From Janthinobacterium sp. TB1-E2 (GTDB lineage Bacteria; Pseudomonadota; Gammaproteobacteria; Burkholderiales; Burkholderiaceae_D): 64,000 nt of DNA. The translations under genes and the position numbers were made by a program. Of this stretch, positions 1 to 8,770 are shown piece by piece (the first letter of the stretch is position 1; each line of letters starts with the position of its first letter). The notes below the pieces were generated by a model. That model was not told where the DNA came from, made no database searches, and saw only the letters and a program-made list of their open reading frames with translations. The stretch covers positions 2,852,001-2,916,000 of the forward strand of contig NZ_CP142523.1 of the NCBI RefSeq assembly GCF_036885605.1, in the 5' to 3' direction.

Positions 1-683
1 GGATTCAGTTCCAGCGCCCTGGTATAGCTGTCGATCGCCTGGTCGTACATGCCTCGTTCCTGCCATGCGGTACCCAGGTTGCCATGCGCTTCGGCATCGT
101 TGGGCGCCAATTGCGCGGTTTTTTGCAAGGCCTCGAACGCATCCTTGCCCTGTAATTGCAGGGCGGTGCCCAGCACGCTCCAGGCAAAATCGGAATCGGG
201 ATAGCGCTGCGTCAGGGTGTGACTGGCCGCCTCCAGTTCGGCATGGTGGCCGGCTTGATACAGCGCAATGACGTGCTGCGTTTCCTGCGCTGTCGGCGTG
301 CCGGCGATCGCCGTTTCGATGCGGCTGCGCAAGCCTTGCGACTGCTCGTTGTCGAGACCGCGCGCGATGGCCGACGTGACGATCTCCAGCGCCTGTTCGC
401 GTTCGCCGGCCTTGAGCAAACCATCCGCATACGACAGCCAGAACTGGCCTTCGTCGGGGTTGACCGACAGCGCCTTGTGCAGATACGGCAAGCCGGCCTC
501 GTATTGCCCGACCTGTCCTGCCAATAAGCCCATATTGTGGTTGGCGATGGCGTGATACGGCTGCGCCTGCAAAATCGCCAGGTAAAGCTCTTCCGCCTCC
601 GCAAAACGGCCAGCCTGGTGTTCGGTAATTGCCTGCTGCAATTCGGCGTCGAGGGGCACTGCGGGAAGGGCGTTTGCGTTCAT
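1..683 (-). CDS. TPR-repeat protein, C-terminus beyond left edge
   Basis: Reading the minus strand from an ATG at 683-681 gives an open frame to the window edge (about 227 residues, no stop). It starts MNANALPAVPLDAELQQAI and contains repeated 34-residue TPR helices, for example AELEAASHTLTQRYPDSDFA and AEAHGNLGTAWQERGMYDQA. TPR arrays are protein-interaction scaffolds; in betaproteobacteria such proteins often carry a C-terminal glycosyltransferase or sulfotransferase domain, which cannot be tested because the gene is cut. No strong ribosome site precedes this ATG, so the start is uncertain. It is divergent from the NeuD-like gene, which suggests but does not prove a surface-glycan context. 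Confidence 0.75.
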   Translation of the reverse strand, partial: MNANALPAVPLDAELQQAITEHQAGRFAEAEELYLAILQAQPYHAIANHNMGLLAGQVGQYEAGLPYLHKALSVNPDEGQFWLSYADGLLKAGEREQALEIVTSAIARGLDNEQSQGLRSRIETAIAGTPTAQETQHVIALYQAGHHAELEAASHTLTQRYPDSDFAWSVLGTALQLQGKDAFEALQKTAQLAPNDAEAHGNLGTAWQERGMYDQAIDSYTRALELN

Positions 684-957
684 GGGCGGGCGGAAGGTGA
701 AATAGTTAGCAGAGGGAATTGTAACTGGTGAAAGTGCTTCTGAGAAACTTTCCAGGTGGAATTTATCCAGGAATGCTGTCGCAATGCAAACTTGGTGTTG
801 CTGGCTGGTCAAAGCGCGGGGAAAAGTGGCTGTTTTAAAAACCTTGCAGGCGGATGGGCGGCATGCCTTGTGCCGGGCTGCTGGTATGATGCCCGTGAAT
901 TGGCGCCTTCCTTGCCGGGCGGTCGCTGTCCGATATCGTTCACTTTTCAGCTGGGAT

Positions 958-1620
958 ATGCAAAACATTTTAATCATTGGCTCGTCGGGCCATGCGAAGG
1001 TCGTCATTGACGTGGTCGAACGCCAGGGGGTCTTTCATATCGCCGGCTTGATCGATGCGTTCCGGACGATCGGTGAGGAAACCTCGGGCTATCGCGTCCT
1101 GGGCGCCGAGTCCGATCTACCGGTCCTGGTGGAGCAGCTGGCCGTGGCAGGATTACTGGTGGCCATCGGCGACAACTTCGTGCGGGCAAGCGTGACGGCC
1201 CGCGTGGCGGCATTGTGCCCGCAACTGCCATTCGTCAGCGCCGTGCATCCGCAGGCCTGTGTCGCCAGGACCGTGCACATCGGTGCGGGCAGCGTGGTGA
1301 TGGCAGGGGCGGTGATCAATCCCGGCTGCGACGTCGGGCATGGCTGTATCGTCAACACGCGCGCCTCGCTTGATCACGATTCCGTGATGGAGGCGTTTTC
1401 CAGCCTGGCGCCTGCCGCTGCGACAGGCGGCAGTTGCTTCATCGGCACGTGCAGCGCCCTGGGCATGGGCGCCTTGCTGCTGCAGCGCATGCGCATAGGC
1501 AGTCACTGCGTGGTCGGCGCCGGTGCCGTGGTGACGCGGCCCGTGGCCGATTTGTGCGTCAGCTATGGCGCGCCGGCAAAAACGATACGCAGCCGCCTGG
1601 CTGGCGACAAGTATCTGTAA
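958..1620 (+). CDS. NeuD/PglD-family sugar O-/N-acetyltransferase
   Basis: A 220-residue protein beginning MQNILIIGSSGHAKVVIDVV. The N-terminal GSSGHAKV loop is the nucleotide-sugar binding signature of the NeuD/PglD/PerB family. The C-terminal half is a left-handed beta-helix with hexapeptide repeats (VHIGAGSVVMAGAVINPGC, then IGSHCVVGAGAVVTRPV). Family members transfer acetyl from acetyl-CoA to sialic-acid-like or bacillosamine sugars. I chose the ATG at 958 because the GSSGH motif sits a few residues after the start in the family; the frame stays open upstream to about 784 but that extension has no family character. The substrate is not deducible. A GC-rich palindrome follows the stop. Confidence 0.85.
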   Translation: MQNILIIGSSGHAKVVIDVVERQGVFHIAGLIDAFRTIGEETSGYRVLGAESDLPVLVEQLAVAGLLVAIGDNFVRASVTARVAALCPQLPFVSAVHPQACVARTVHIGAGSVVMAGAVINPGCDVGHGCIVNTRASLDHDSVMEAFSSLAPAAATGGSCFIGTCSALGMGALLLQRMRIGSHCVVGAGAVVTRPVADLCVSYGAPAKTIRSRLAGDKYL

Positions 1621-1633
1621 GCTCGCGGCAGCC

Positions 1634-1651
1634 GCAGCGCGGTAGCGCTGC
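1634..1651. terminator. GC-rich hairpin between convergent genes
   Basis: GCAGCGC, loop GGTA, GCGCTGC: a perfect 7-bp stem between the convergent acetyltransferase and ETF-QO genes. There is no clear T-tract on either strand, so it may be a weak terminator or only a chance palindrome. Confidence 0.3.
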
Positions 1652-1673
1652 CGCTGCATGCCGGGCGACCGGC

Positions 1674-3350
1674 TTACATATTCGGATAGTTCGGCCCGCC
1701 GCCGCCTTCCGGTGTCACCCACACGATGTTCTGCGTCGGATCCTTGATGTCGCAGGTTTTACAGTGCACGCAGTTCTGCGCATTGATCTGCAGGCGTTCG
1801 GCGCCGTCGTCGTTCTTTACGAACTCGTACACGCCGGCGGGACAGTAACGGGCTTCCGGCCCCGCATACGTGGCCAGGTTGACGTCGACGGGCACGCTGG
1901 CGTTCTTCAACGTCAGGTGGATGGGCTGGTCTTCCGCGTGGTTCGTGTTCGAGATGAACACGGACGACATCTTGTCGAAGGTCAGCTTGCCATCGGGTTT
2001 CGGATACACGATCTTTTTCGACTGGGCCGCCGGTTTCAGGCATTCGTGGTCGCCATGCGAGTGGTGCAGGGTCCATGGCGCCTTGCCGCGGAAGATCAGC
2101 TGGTCGATGCCCGTCATCAGGCTGCCCAGGTACAGACCTTTCGACAGCCATGGCTTGACGTTGCGCGCCACGTGCAGCTCTTCATGCAGCCAGGATTTTT
2201 CAAACGCGACAGGGTAGCTCGTCAGTTCATCGTGCTGGCGCTGTTCGCCCAGCGCGCCGAAGGCCGCGTCCGCCGCCAGCATGCCGCTCTTGATGGCCGC
2301 GTGGCTGCCCTTGATGCGGCTCATGTTCAGGAAACCCGCATCGCAGCCGATCAGCGCGCCGCCGGCAAACACCAGTTTCGGCAACGATTGCAGGCCGCCG
2401 GCCGCGATCGCGCGCGCGCCGTAGGAAATACGCTTGCCGCCTTCGAAGAACTTGCGGATTTCCGGATGCGTCTTGTAGCGCTGGAATTCCTCGTACGGCG
2501 ACAAATACGGGTTTTCGTAGTTCAGGCCCACCACGTAGCCGACCATCACCTGGTTGTTTTCCAGGTGGTACAGGAAGGAGCCGCCATAGGTTTTCGTGTC
2601 CAGCGGCCAGCCGCTCGAGTGGATCACCAGGCCAGGCTTGTGCTGGGCCGGGTCGATTTCCCACAATTCCTTGATGCCGATGCCGTACGATTGGGGATCC
2701 TTGCCGGCGTTCAAGTCATACTTGGCCATCAATTGCTTGCCCAGGTGGCCGCGCGCGCCTTCGGCGAACAGCGTGTACTTGGCGTGCAATTCCATGCCCA
2801 GCTGGAAGTCGGGACCCGGTTCGCCATCGCGCTTGACGCCCATGTTGCCGGTCGCCACGCCTTTCACGGAGCCGTCGTCGTTGTAGAGGATTTCCGCGGC
2901 AGGGAAGCCGGGGAAGATTTCCACGCCCAGGTTTTCCGCCTGCTGGCCCATCCAGCGCACGACATTGCCCAGCGAGACGATGTAGTTGCCGTGGTTTTCA
3001 AAGCAGGCCGGCACGGCGAAGCCTGGCGTTTTATACGCTTTCGTTTCGGTCAGGAACAGGATGCGGTCTTCCGTCACTTCCGTGTTCAGGGGCGCGCCCA
3101 GTTCTTTCCAGTTCGGAATCAGTTCCGTGAGCGCTTTCGGGTCCATGATGGCGCCCGACAGGATATGCGCGCCCAGTTCGCCGCCTTTTTCCAGCACGCA
3201 GACGGACACTTCCTGGCTCTTTTCAGCGGCCAGCTGCTTCAGGCGGATCGCCGCGGCCAAGCCTGCGGGGCCACCGCCGACGATCACCACGTCATACTCC
3301 ATGGTTTCGCGCGGTCCGTACTGTTCAACTAAGTTATTAGGCTGTGTCAT
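1674..3350 (-). CDS. Electron transfer flavoprotein-ubiquinone oxidoreductase (ETF-QO)
   Basis: A 558-residue protein of the usual ETF-QO length. The N-terminus carries the FAD dinucleotide fold (VVIVGGGPAGLAAAI, residues about 21-35). The C-terminus has the 4Fe-4S cluster cysteines: one at about residue 503 (YCPAG) and CVHCKTC at about 527-533. ETF-QO is a monotopic inner-membrane enzyme that passes electrons from reduced ETF, fed by acyl-CoA and other dehydrogenases, to ubiquinone. It faces away from the SDR gene across 264 bp, and with the CoA-transferase genes nearby it suggests a fatty-acid/ketoacid oxidation neighbourhood. No etfAB lies in the window. Confidence 0.95.
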   Translation of the reverse strand: MTQPNNLVEQYGPRETMEYDVVIVGGGPAGLAAAIRLKQLAAEKSQEVSVCVLEKGGELGAHILSGAIMDPKALTELIPNWKELGAPLNTEVTEDRILFLTETKAYKTPGFAVPACFENHGNYIVSLGNVVRWMGQQAENLGVEIFPGFPAAEILYNDDGSVKGVATGNMGVKRDGEPGPDFQLGMELHAKYTLFAEGARGHLGKQLMAKYDLNAGKDPQSYGIGIKELWEIDPAQHKPGLVIHSSGWPLDTKTYGGSFLYHLENNQVMVGYVVGLNYENPYLSPYEEFQRYKTHPEIRKFFEGGKRISYGARAIAAGGLQSLPKLVFAGGALIGCDAGFLNMSRIKGSHAAIKSGMLAADAAFGALGEQRQHDELTSYPVAFEKSWLHEELHVARNVKPWLSKGLYLGSLMTGIDQLIFRGKAPWTLHHSHGDHECLKPAAQSKKIVYPKPDGKLTFDKMSSVFISNTNHAEDQPIHLTLKNASVPVDVNLATYAGPEARYCPAGVYEFVKNDDGAERLQINAQNCVHCKTCDIKDPTQNIVWVTPEGGGGPNYPNM

Positions 3351-3614
3351 GGTCTCGATTTATAGTCACTCAATTAGGTAGCAAGGATAGGGAATAAAGC
3401 ATCATCGGGGAAATTTAAGCACGAGTGTGCTTGTTTTTGACGAGGATTGCAACTTTGGCGCCATTTTGCGTGACATTGCCCCTCGCCGCAATCTAAATCC
3501 GGCCATTTTGTGTAATGATGGCGTTTACTTTTGCTCGAGTGCGCTGCGGGGGAATTTGCCCGATTGCCATAGGCACGGCGTAAAGTGTTGTCTAAAATAA
3601 AACAGGAGTAGCTC

Positions 3615-4391
3615 GTGGGCATAGAAGTCAATTTCGAGGGCAAGATTGCCCTGATTACCGGCGCATCGAGCGGCCTCGGCGCGCGCTTTGCAAAAGTGCT
3701 GGCCCAGGCCGGCGCACAGGTCGTGCTGGCGTCGCGCCGCACCGAACGCCTGAAGGAATTGCGCGCCGAAATCGAAGCGGACGGCGGCGCCGCGCATGTG
3801 GTGTCGCTCGACGTGACCGACTTCGCCAGCATCAAGTCGGCCATCGCGCATGCGGAAACGGAAGCGGGCCCCATCGATATCCTCGTCAACAATTCAGGTG
3901 TCTCCACCACGCAACGCCTGGTCGACGTCACGCCCGAAGATTACTCGTTCGTGATGGACACCAATCTGCGCGGTTCGTTCTTCGTGGCCCAGCAAACGGC
4001 CAAGCGCATGATCGCGCGCGCCAAGGGCGACCCGAAGAAACAGCACCGCATCATCAATATCGCCTCGATGGCGGGCTTGCAGGTGTTGCCGCAGATCGGC
4101 GTATATTGCATGAGCAAGGCGGGCATGGTGCACATGACGCGCGCCATGGCCGTGGAGTGGGGTAAATACGGCATCAACACGAACGCCATCTGCCCCGGCT
4201 ATATTTCCACGGAAATCAATGAAGATTACTTTGCCACCGAGCAGGGCAAGAAGCTGATCGAAATGCTGCCGAATAAACGTCCGGGCAAGCCGGAAGACCT
4301 CGACGGCCTGCTGCTGTTGCTGGCGGGCGAGGATTCGCATTTCATCAACGGCGCCATCATTTCCGCTGACGGTGGCATGAGTACCTTCTAG
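3615..4391 (+). CDS. Short-chain dehydrogenase/reductase (SDR)
   Basis: A 258-residue classical SDR. TGASSGLG (about 17-24) is the NAD(P) glycine motif, NNSG (about 92-95) the structural motif, and YCMSK holds the catalytic Tyr and Lys with the Ser in IASMAG upstream. Translation starts at GTG 3615 behind AGGAG at 3604-3608. The C-terminus (GAIISADGGMSTF) is typical of 3-oxoacyl or 3-hydroxyacyl-CoA acting SDRs. ETF-QO and CoA-transferase neighbours fit a 3-hydroxyacyl/3-hydroxybutyrate-type dehydrogenase, but the substrate is inferred. Its stop codon overlaps the end of the convergent LuxR-type gene by 4 bp. Confidence 0.9.
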   Translation: MGIEVNFEGKIALITGASSGLGARFAKVLAQAGAQVVLASRRTERLKELRAEIEADGGAAHVVSLDVTDFASIKSAIAHAETEAGPIDILVNNSGVSTTQRLVDVTPEDYSFVMDTNLRGSFFVAQQTAKRMIARAKGDPKKQHRIINIASMAGLQVLPQIGVYCMSKAGMVHMTRAMAVEWGKYGINTNAICPGYISTEINEDYFATEQGKKLIEMLPNKRPGKPEDLDGLLLLLAGEDSHFINGAIISADGGMSTF

Positions 4392-4954
4392 CGCTGCAGC
4401 TGCAGTCCCACCAGCTTGTGCACGAGCTCCGATGATGTCGATGCAGCGAACTTGCGCATCAGCTTGGCGCGGTGCATTTCCACCGTGCGGGGGCTGAGGT
4501 CGATCTGGCGGGCGATGACCTTGCTGGTCTTGCCTTCCACCAGCAGGGCGGCGATTTCGCGCTCGCGCGGGGTCAGTTCCGCCGTCACGGGACGTTTCTC
4601 GCTGACATCCTCGAACGTCCAGATGCCCGGCCCCAGCGGTTCCTGCGGCAGCATGGCGTGGCCCGTGACGTGGCACCAGAACAATTCTCCATTACTGCGG
4701 CGCATGATGCGCTCGTCCGAATAGCGTCCCCTGGCGTTCATGATGGGGATGATGCGGTCACCGGTGCGCAGGAATTCGTCGTGCGTGGGGTAGAGTACCT
4801 CGAACGACTGGTCGTCCAGCTGGGCGCGCGCATAGCCGAACATGGCCGCCAGCGCTTCGTTGCAGCTACGCATGATACGGTTTTCCGACATGCACATGCC
4901 CACGGGCGCGTGCAGGAAGATGCTTTCATAATCGATGGCTGACGCGGCGTTCAT
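4388..4954 (-). CDS. PAS-domain LuxR-type transcriptional regulator
   Basis: A 188-residue regulator. Residues about 1-115 form a PAS sensor fold (CNEALAAMFGYARAQLDD followed by FWCHVTG). The C-terminus (about 127-188) is a LuxR/GerE helix-turn-helix with ELTPREREIAALLVEGKTSK and LSPRTVEMHRAKLMRKF. There is no receiver domain, so the signal is probably a small ligand or redox state sensed by the PAS fold. It is convergent with the SDR (4-bp overlap) and divergent from the CoA-transferase operon, which is its most likely target. A perfect 12-bp palindrome lies 2 bp upstream of its start codon. Confidence 0.9.
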   Translation of the reverse strand: MNAASAIDYESIFLHAPVGMCMSENRIMRSCNEALAAMFGYARAQLDDQSFEVLYPTHDEFLRTGDRIIPIMNARGRYSDERIMRRSNGELFWCHVTGHAMLPQEPLGPGIWTFEDVSEKRPVTAELTPREREIAALLVEGKTSKVIARQIDLSPRTVEMHRAKLMRKFAASTSSELVHKLVGLQLQR

Positions 4955-4955
4955 C

Positions 4956-4967
4956 TGATACGTATCA
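4956..4967. promoter_or_regulatory. 12-bp perfect palindrome at luxR-type gene start
   Basis: TGATACGTATCA is a perfect palindrome ending 2 bp before the start codon of the PAS-LuxR gene, across the expected ribosome-binding region. Either a regulator site or an mRNA hairpin there could affect expression. Seen directly; function inferred. Confidence 0.4.
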
Positions 4968-5012
4968 CTCTCACAGGGGGATTGCTGGCACGGCGCCGGT
5001 AGTTCTACGGTA

Positions 5013-5067
5013 TTGTACTTTCCACTCGCGTATTTTATGCTGAGTCGCTGCCTGAGTCATGGACTCA
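5013..5067 (+). promoter_or_regulatory. Putative promoter and operator of CoA-transferase operon
   Basis: TTGTAC (5013-5018), a 17-nt spacer and TATGCT (5036-5041) form a weak sigma70-like promoter. Just downstream is an inverted repeat TGAGTC-ATG-GACTCA (5053-5067), with a further TGAGTC half-site at 5041-5046. Repeated half-sites placed at the start of the transcript look like an operator. The regulator is unknown; the adjacent PAS-LuxR protein is the obvious candidate. Confidence 0.35.
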
Positions 5068-5101
5068 AGACCAAAGCTTAACAAAAGATAGAGGGACACC
5101 C

Positions 5102-5803
5102 ATGAATAAAGTTTATCCTGACGCCGCCTCGGCGCTGGCCGGTATCGTCCAAGATGGCCAGACCATCGCCGTCGGCGGCTTCGGCCTGTGCGGCATTCCC
5201 GAAGCCCTGATCGGCGCCTTGCGCGATTCGGGCGTGACGGGCCTGACCGCCATTTCGAATAACGCGGGCGTGGACGGCTTCGGGCTGGGCCAGCTGTTGA
5301 CCACGCGCCAGATCAAGAAAATGATCGCCTCCTACGTGGGTGAAAACAAGGAATTCGCGCGCCAGTACCTGGCCGGCGAACTGGAACTGGAATTCACGCC
5401 GCAAGGCACCCTGGCCGAAAAACTGCGCGCTGGCGGCGCGGGCATCCCGGCCTTCTTTACCAAGACGGGCGTGGGCACCATCGTTGCCGACGGCAAGGAG
5501 CTCCGCGAATTCGACGGCGAGCAATATGTGATGGAGCGCAGCCTCGTGGCCGACGTGGCGCTGGTCAAAGCCTACATGGCCGACCGCGCGGGCAATTTGG
5601 TCTACCGCAAGACGGCGCGCAATTTCAACCCGAACGTGGCCATGGCCGGCAAGATCACCATCGTCGAAGTGGAAAAACTGGTCGAAGTGGGCGAGATCGA
5701 CCCGGACCAGGTCCACACGCCGAGCATCTTCGTGCACCGCATCGTGGTCAACGCGAACCCGGAAAAACGCATCGAGCAGCGCACCGTGCGCACCGAAGCA
5801 TAA
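5102..5803 (+). CDS. scoA: 3-oxoacid CoA-transferase, subunit A
   Basis: A 233-residue alpha subunit of the succinyl-CoA:3-ketoacid/acetoacetate CoA-transferase family. The glycine-rich CoA-binding stretch [13 protein letters not shown] is at about residues 24-36. This family moves CoA from succinyl-CoA to acetoacetate or similar 3-oxoacids, allowing ketone bodies and some aromatic breakdown products to enter central metabolism. AGAGGG precedes the ATG. The B subunit follows after 20 bp, so the two are co-transcribed. A 3-oxoadipate CoA-transferase is a less likely alternative, because no aromatic pathway genes are adjacent. Confidence 0.9.
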   Translation: MNKVYPDAASALAGIVQDGQTIAVGGFGLCGIPEALIGALRDSGVTGLTAISNNAGVDGFGLGQLLTTRQIKKMIASYVGENKEFARQYLAGELELEFTPQGTLAEKLRAGGAGIPAFFTKTGVGTIVADGKELREFDGEQYVMERSLVADVALVKAYMADRAGNLVYRKTARNFNPNVAMAGKITIVEVEKLVEVGEIDPDQVHTPSIFVHRIVVNANPEKRIEQRTVRTEA

Positions 5804-5823
5804 AACAGAATACGGAGATTACT

Positions 5824-6474
5824 ATGGCTTGGACACGTGACGAAATGGCCGCGCGCGCGGCAAAGGAATTGCAGGATGGCTTTTATGTGAACCTGGGTAT
5901 CGGCTTGCCGACCCTGGTCGCCAACTATGTGCCGGACAACATCGAAGTATTCCTGCAGTCGGAAAACGGGTTATTGGGCATCGGCCCGTTCCCCACCGAC
6001 GCGGAAGTCGATGCCGACCTGATCAACGCCGGCAAGCAGACGGTGACGGCCTTGCCTGGCGCCGCCTACTTCAGCTCGGCTGATTCGTTTGGCATGATTC
6101 GTGGTGGCAAGATCAACCTGGCCATCCTGGGCGCCATGCAAGTGTCGGAAAAGGGCGACCTGGCGAACTGGATGATCCCAGGCAAGATGGTCAAGGGCAT
6201 GGGCGGCGCGATGGACCTCGTCGCCGGCGTCAAGCGCGTTGTCGTGCTGATGGAACACGTGGCCACGGCCAAGGATGGCACGACGTCGCACAAGCTGCTG
6301 AAACAGTGCGACTTGCCGCTGACGGGCGTGGGTGTGGTTGACGTCATCATCAGCGACCTGGGCGTGATCGACGTGACGGAAAACGGCTTGAAGCTGGTGG
6401 AACTGGCGCCGGGCGTGACCAAGGAGCAGGTGCAGGCGGCCACGGGCGCGGAACTGGACGTCTCCGCCGTGTAA
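5824..6474 (+). CDS. scoB: 3-oxoacid CoA-transferase, subunit B
   Basis: A 216-residue beta subunit. The catalytic glutamate lies in [10 protein letters not shown] (about residues 43-52); it forms the glutamyl-CoA thioester intermediate in this family. Length and the motif [16 protein letters not shown] match ScoB/AtoA proteins. It pairs with the preceding alpha subunit and ends 26 bp before a strong intrinsic terminator. Confidence 0.92.
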   Translation: MAWTRDEMAARAAKELQDGFYVNLGIGLPTLVANYVPDNIEVFLQSENGLLGIGPFPTDAEVDADLINAGKQTVTALPGAAYFSSADSFGMIRGGKINLAILGAMQVSEKGDLANWMIPGKMVKGMGGAMDLVAGVKRVVVLMEHVATAKDGTTSHKLLKQCDLPLTGVGVVDVIISDLGVIDVTENGLKLVELAPGVTKEQVQAATGAELDVSAV

Positions 6475-6500
6475 GCCAGGCGTAGCGTCGTATCGAAGCA

Positions 6501-6529
6501 GGGCGGACAGCGATGTCCGCCCTTTTTTT
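6501..6529 (+). terminator. Rho-independent terminator after scoAB
   Basis: GGGCGGACA, loop GCGA, TGTCCGCCC and then seven T: a 9-bp perfect stem (6501-6522) with an ideal U-tract (6523-6529). The T-tract overlaps the last codon of the convergent DoxX gene. Confidence 0.93.
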
Positions 6530-6938
6530 ATGCACTCGCCTTGCCGCGCAACGCGTCCAGGCTGTAGGCGCCGGCGCCCGCTGCCGCGAAGTACAGGAAA
6601 GTGAAGCAATACATCACGGCCATTTCGCCGCCGTTCAGGATCGGCAGGAAACCGGCGGGCGCGTGCGCCATGAAATAGGCGGCGGCCATCTGTCCCGACA
6701 GGATGAAGGCGACGGGGCGCGTGAACAGGCCCACCAGCAGCAAGGTGCCGCCGACAAGCTCGATGACGCCGGCCGCGCCCATCACGGAAAACAGTTGCAA
6801 GCCGTCGAACATGGCCACGTGCGGCGCGCCGAACAGCTTGGCCGTGCCGTGTTGCAGGAAGAGAAAGCCGAGGATGATGCGCAGCACGCCCAGCAGACGT
6901 GGGCTCCAGGTGGCGTAAAAGGCGGGCGAGAGGGACAT
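6528..6938 (-). CDS. DoxX-family membrane protein
   Basis: A 136-residue protein with four predicted hydrophobic segments (LLGVLRIILGFLFLQHG; GVIELVGGTLLLVGLF; FILSGQMAAAYFMAHA; YCFTFLYFAAAGAGAY). The FLQHGTAKLFG stretch is characteristic of DoxX/DoxD-like proteins. These inner-membrane proteins are linked to quinone or thiosulfate redox and oxidative-stress complexes, but the role of most members is undefined. It appears to be a single-gene unit convergent with scoAB. Confidence 0.85.
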   Translation of the reverse strand: MSLSPAFYATWSPRLLGVLRIILGFLFLQHGTAKLFGAPHVAMFDGLQLFSVMGAAGVIELVGGTLLLVGLFTRPVAFILSGQMAAAYFMAHAPAGFLPILNGGEMAVMYCFTFLYFAAAGAGAYSLDALRGKASA

Positions 6939-7122
6939 GCGTGCTCCATTCAGAAGTGAGGATGGTTCGGTGTCAGGCTTGCATTAACGCAATGTCATTA
7001 TGCGGGAGCTTGACGGCGAACAGGTGACAGTACTGTAATGGTTTTTCATTCATTGATCATCGTGCTAAATATTGATGCATAATTTACTGCGTGTTGATGA
7101 TGCGAGAAGCGCGCGCGCAATG

Positions 7123-7155
7123 AAAAAAGCCCCGCAGATCGCTCTGCGGGGCTTT
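7123..7155 (-). terminator. Rho-independent terminator of dctA
   Basis: A perfect 13-bp stem (7126-7138 with 7143-7155, loop TCGC). The A-run at 7123-7128 reads as a U-tract on the minus strand. It lies 20 bp past the dctA stop codon. Confidence 0.92.
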
Positions 7156-7174
7156 CAATGGTGAGTAGTACGGC

Positions 7175-8476
7175 TTACTTGACGATATTTACGGCCGGGG
7201 CGACATACGCGTCGTCCGTCGGGTGGGTGGGGTGGGCCAGCTCGCTGTGCAGCTTGTCCATGTCCAGTTCTTTTTCCCATTTCGACACGACGATGGTGGC
7301 CACGCCGTTGCCGACAAAATTCGTCAGCGCGCGGCATTCGCTCATGAAGCGGTCGATGCCCAGGATCAGCGCCATGCCGGCCACAGGGATCGTCGGCACC
7401 ACGGCCAGGGTCGCGGCCAAGGTAATGAAGCCGGCGCCCGTGATGCCGGACGCGCCTTTCGAGGTCAGCATCGCCACGCCCAGGATGGTCAGCTCTTGCC
7501 AGATGGTCAGTTCCGTGTTGGTGGCTTGTGCCACGAACAGGGCGGCCATGGTCATGTAGATATTGGTGCCGTCCAGATTGAACGAGTAGCCTGTCGGCAC
7601 GACCAGGCCGACGACTGGCTTGGAGCAGCCCAGGCGCTCAAGTTTTTTCATCAGGGCCGGCAGGGCCGATTCCGACGAGCTGGTACCGAGCACGATCAGC
7701 AGTTCTTCCTTGATGTACAGCAGGAAGCGGCCGATCGAGAAGCCCGTGTACTTGGCGATCAGACCCAGCACGACGAAGACGAACAGGAAGCAGGTCAGGT
7801 AGAACGAGCCCATCAGTTTAGCCAGCGGAATCAGCGAAGCCAGGCCGTATTTACCGATGGTAAAGGCCATCGCACCGAACGCGCCGATGGGAGCGACTTT
7901 CATGATGATGTTGACCATGCCGAAGATGGCATGCGACAGTTCGTCGATCAGCTTGGTAACGGGACGGCCGCGTTCGCCCAGCAGGGACAGCGAAAAGCCG
8001 AACAGGATGGCGATCAAGAGCACTTGCAGGATGTCGCCCTTGGCGAAGGCGTCAACGAAGGTCTTCGGGATGATGTTCATCACGAAGTCGATGGTCGACA
8101 TGCCTTCGGCGTGCGTGTATTGCGCGATCGACTTGGCGTCGAGGTGGGCCGGATCAGCGTTGAAGCCGGCGCCCGGTTTGAGGATGTTAGCAACCAGCAA
8201 GCCGATGGCCAGCGCGAAGGTGGAAACCACTTCAAAGTACAGCAGCGCCTTGCCGCCCACTCGGCCGATTTTCTTGACGTCCTGCATGCCGGCGATGCCG
8301 GAGACCACGGTACAGAAGATCACCGGGGCGATGATCATCTTGATCAGTTTGATAAAGCCGTCGCCCAGCGGTTTCATGTCGACGGCGTTCGAGGGGGAGA
8401 ACACCCCCAGCAGCACGCCGGCCACGATGGCGAACAGCACCTGTACATACAGGATTTTATAGAATGGTTTTTTCAC
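7175..8476 (-). CDS. dctA: C4-dicarboxylate/H+ symporter DctA
   Basis: A 433-residue dicarboxylate/amino acid:cation symporter. The start is GTG at 8476-8474 ([17 protein letters not shown]), preceded by AGAGGAG on the minus strand; this gives the family's normal length (about 430). The serine-rich hairpin [12 protein letters not shown] and the Asn motif [12 protein letters not shown] are the substrate/cation-binding signatures, with eight-helix hydrophobicity throughout. It imports succinate, fumarate, malate and related acids at the inner membrane. No dctBD two-component system is adjacent. The terminator follows the stop. Confidence 0.94.
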   Translation of the reverse strand: MKKPFYKILYVQVLFAIVAGVLLGVFSPSNAVDMKPLGDGFIKLIKMIIAPVIFCTVVSGIAGMQDVKKIGRVGGKALLYFEVVSTFALAIGLLVANILKPGAGFNADPAHLDAKSIAQYTHAEGMSTIDFVMNIIPKTFVDAFAKGDILQVLLIAILFGFSLSLLGERGRPVTKLIDELSHAIFGMVNIIMKVAPIGAFGAMAFTIGKYGLASLIPLAKLMGSFYLTCFLFVFVVLGLIAKYTGFSIGRFLLYIKEELLIVLGTSSSESALPALMKKLERLGCSKPVVGLVVPTGYSFNLDGTNIYMTMAALFVAQATNTELTIWQELTILGVAMLTSKGASGITGAGFITLAATLAVVPTIPVAGMALILGIDRFMSECRALTNFVGNGVATIVVSKWEKELDMDKLHSELAHPTHPTDDAYVAPAVNIVK

Positions 8477-8634
8477 GAGTGGTCTCCTCTTGCGGGTTGA
8501 TGCTGCGATCATCCGCGCATTGCCAGGCCGGCTCAATTGTGGATAACCGCAGATATGCATTTTCGCTATATCGGGTATTACGCCATGGCGAGCGTGCCAG
8601 TAGTGTGCTGCGGCGCAGCATTTCAGCCGCGCGC

Positions 8635-8663
8635 TTGGAGCATTGCCCGCGCTGCGCTACACT
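8635..8663 (+). promoter_or_regulatory. Putative sigma70 promoter upstream of hydrolase
   Basis: TTGGAG (8635-8640), 17-nt spacer, TACACT (8658-8663). Spacing is ideal and each hexamer matches consensus at four positions. It would drive the hydrolase at 8771, but a terminator-like hairpin begins about 20 nt after the expected start. Confidence 0.4.
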
Positions 8664-8685
8664 GCCGTAGCGTCGCGCGCGAGGC

Positions 8686-8716
8686 AACCGGCAAATCGCC
8701 GGTTTCTTTGTTTTTT
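8686..8716 (+). terminator. Terminator-like hairpin in hydrolase leader
   Basis: AACCGGC, loop AAATC, GCCGGTT, followed by a T-rich run (TCTTTGTTTTTT). A 7-bp stem plus U-tract between a putative promoter and the hydrolase start, where no upstream plus-strand gene exists to be terminated. It may be an attenuator or the end of a very short transcript. Confidence 0.5.
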
Positions 8717-8770
8717 ACTACCAAATAACGACGCCGGACAAAACCGTAGCTCCGGTGTTAAAGGAATCGC

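Noticed and set aside
1434..3332. A 632-codon open frame antisense to ETF-QO
   Set aside because: Composition is Arg/His/Val-rich without recognizable domains; ETF-QO on the minus strand is unambiguous.
7900..8640. Sigma54 (-24/-12) promoter for dctA
   Set aside because: TGGCAC occurs upstream of dctA but without TTGC at the required spacing.
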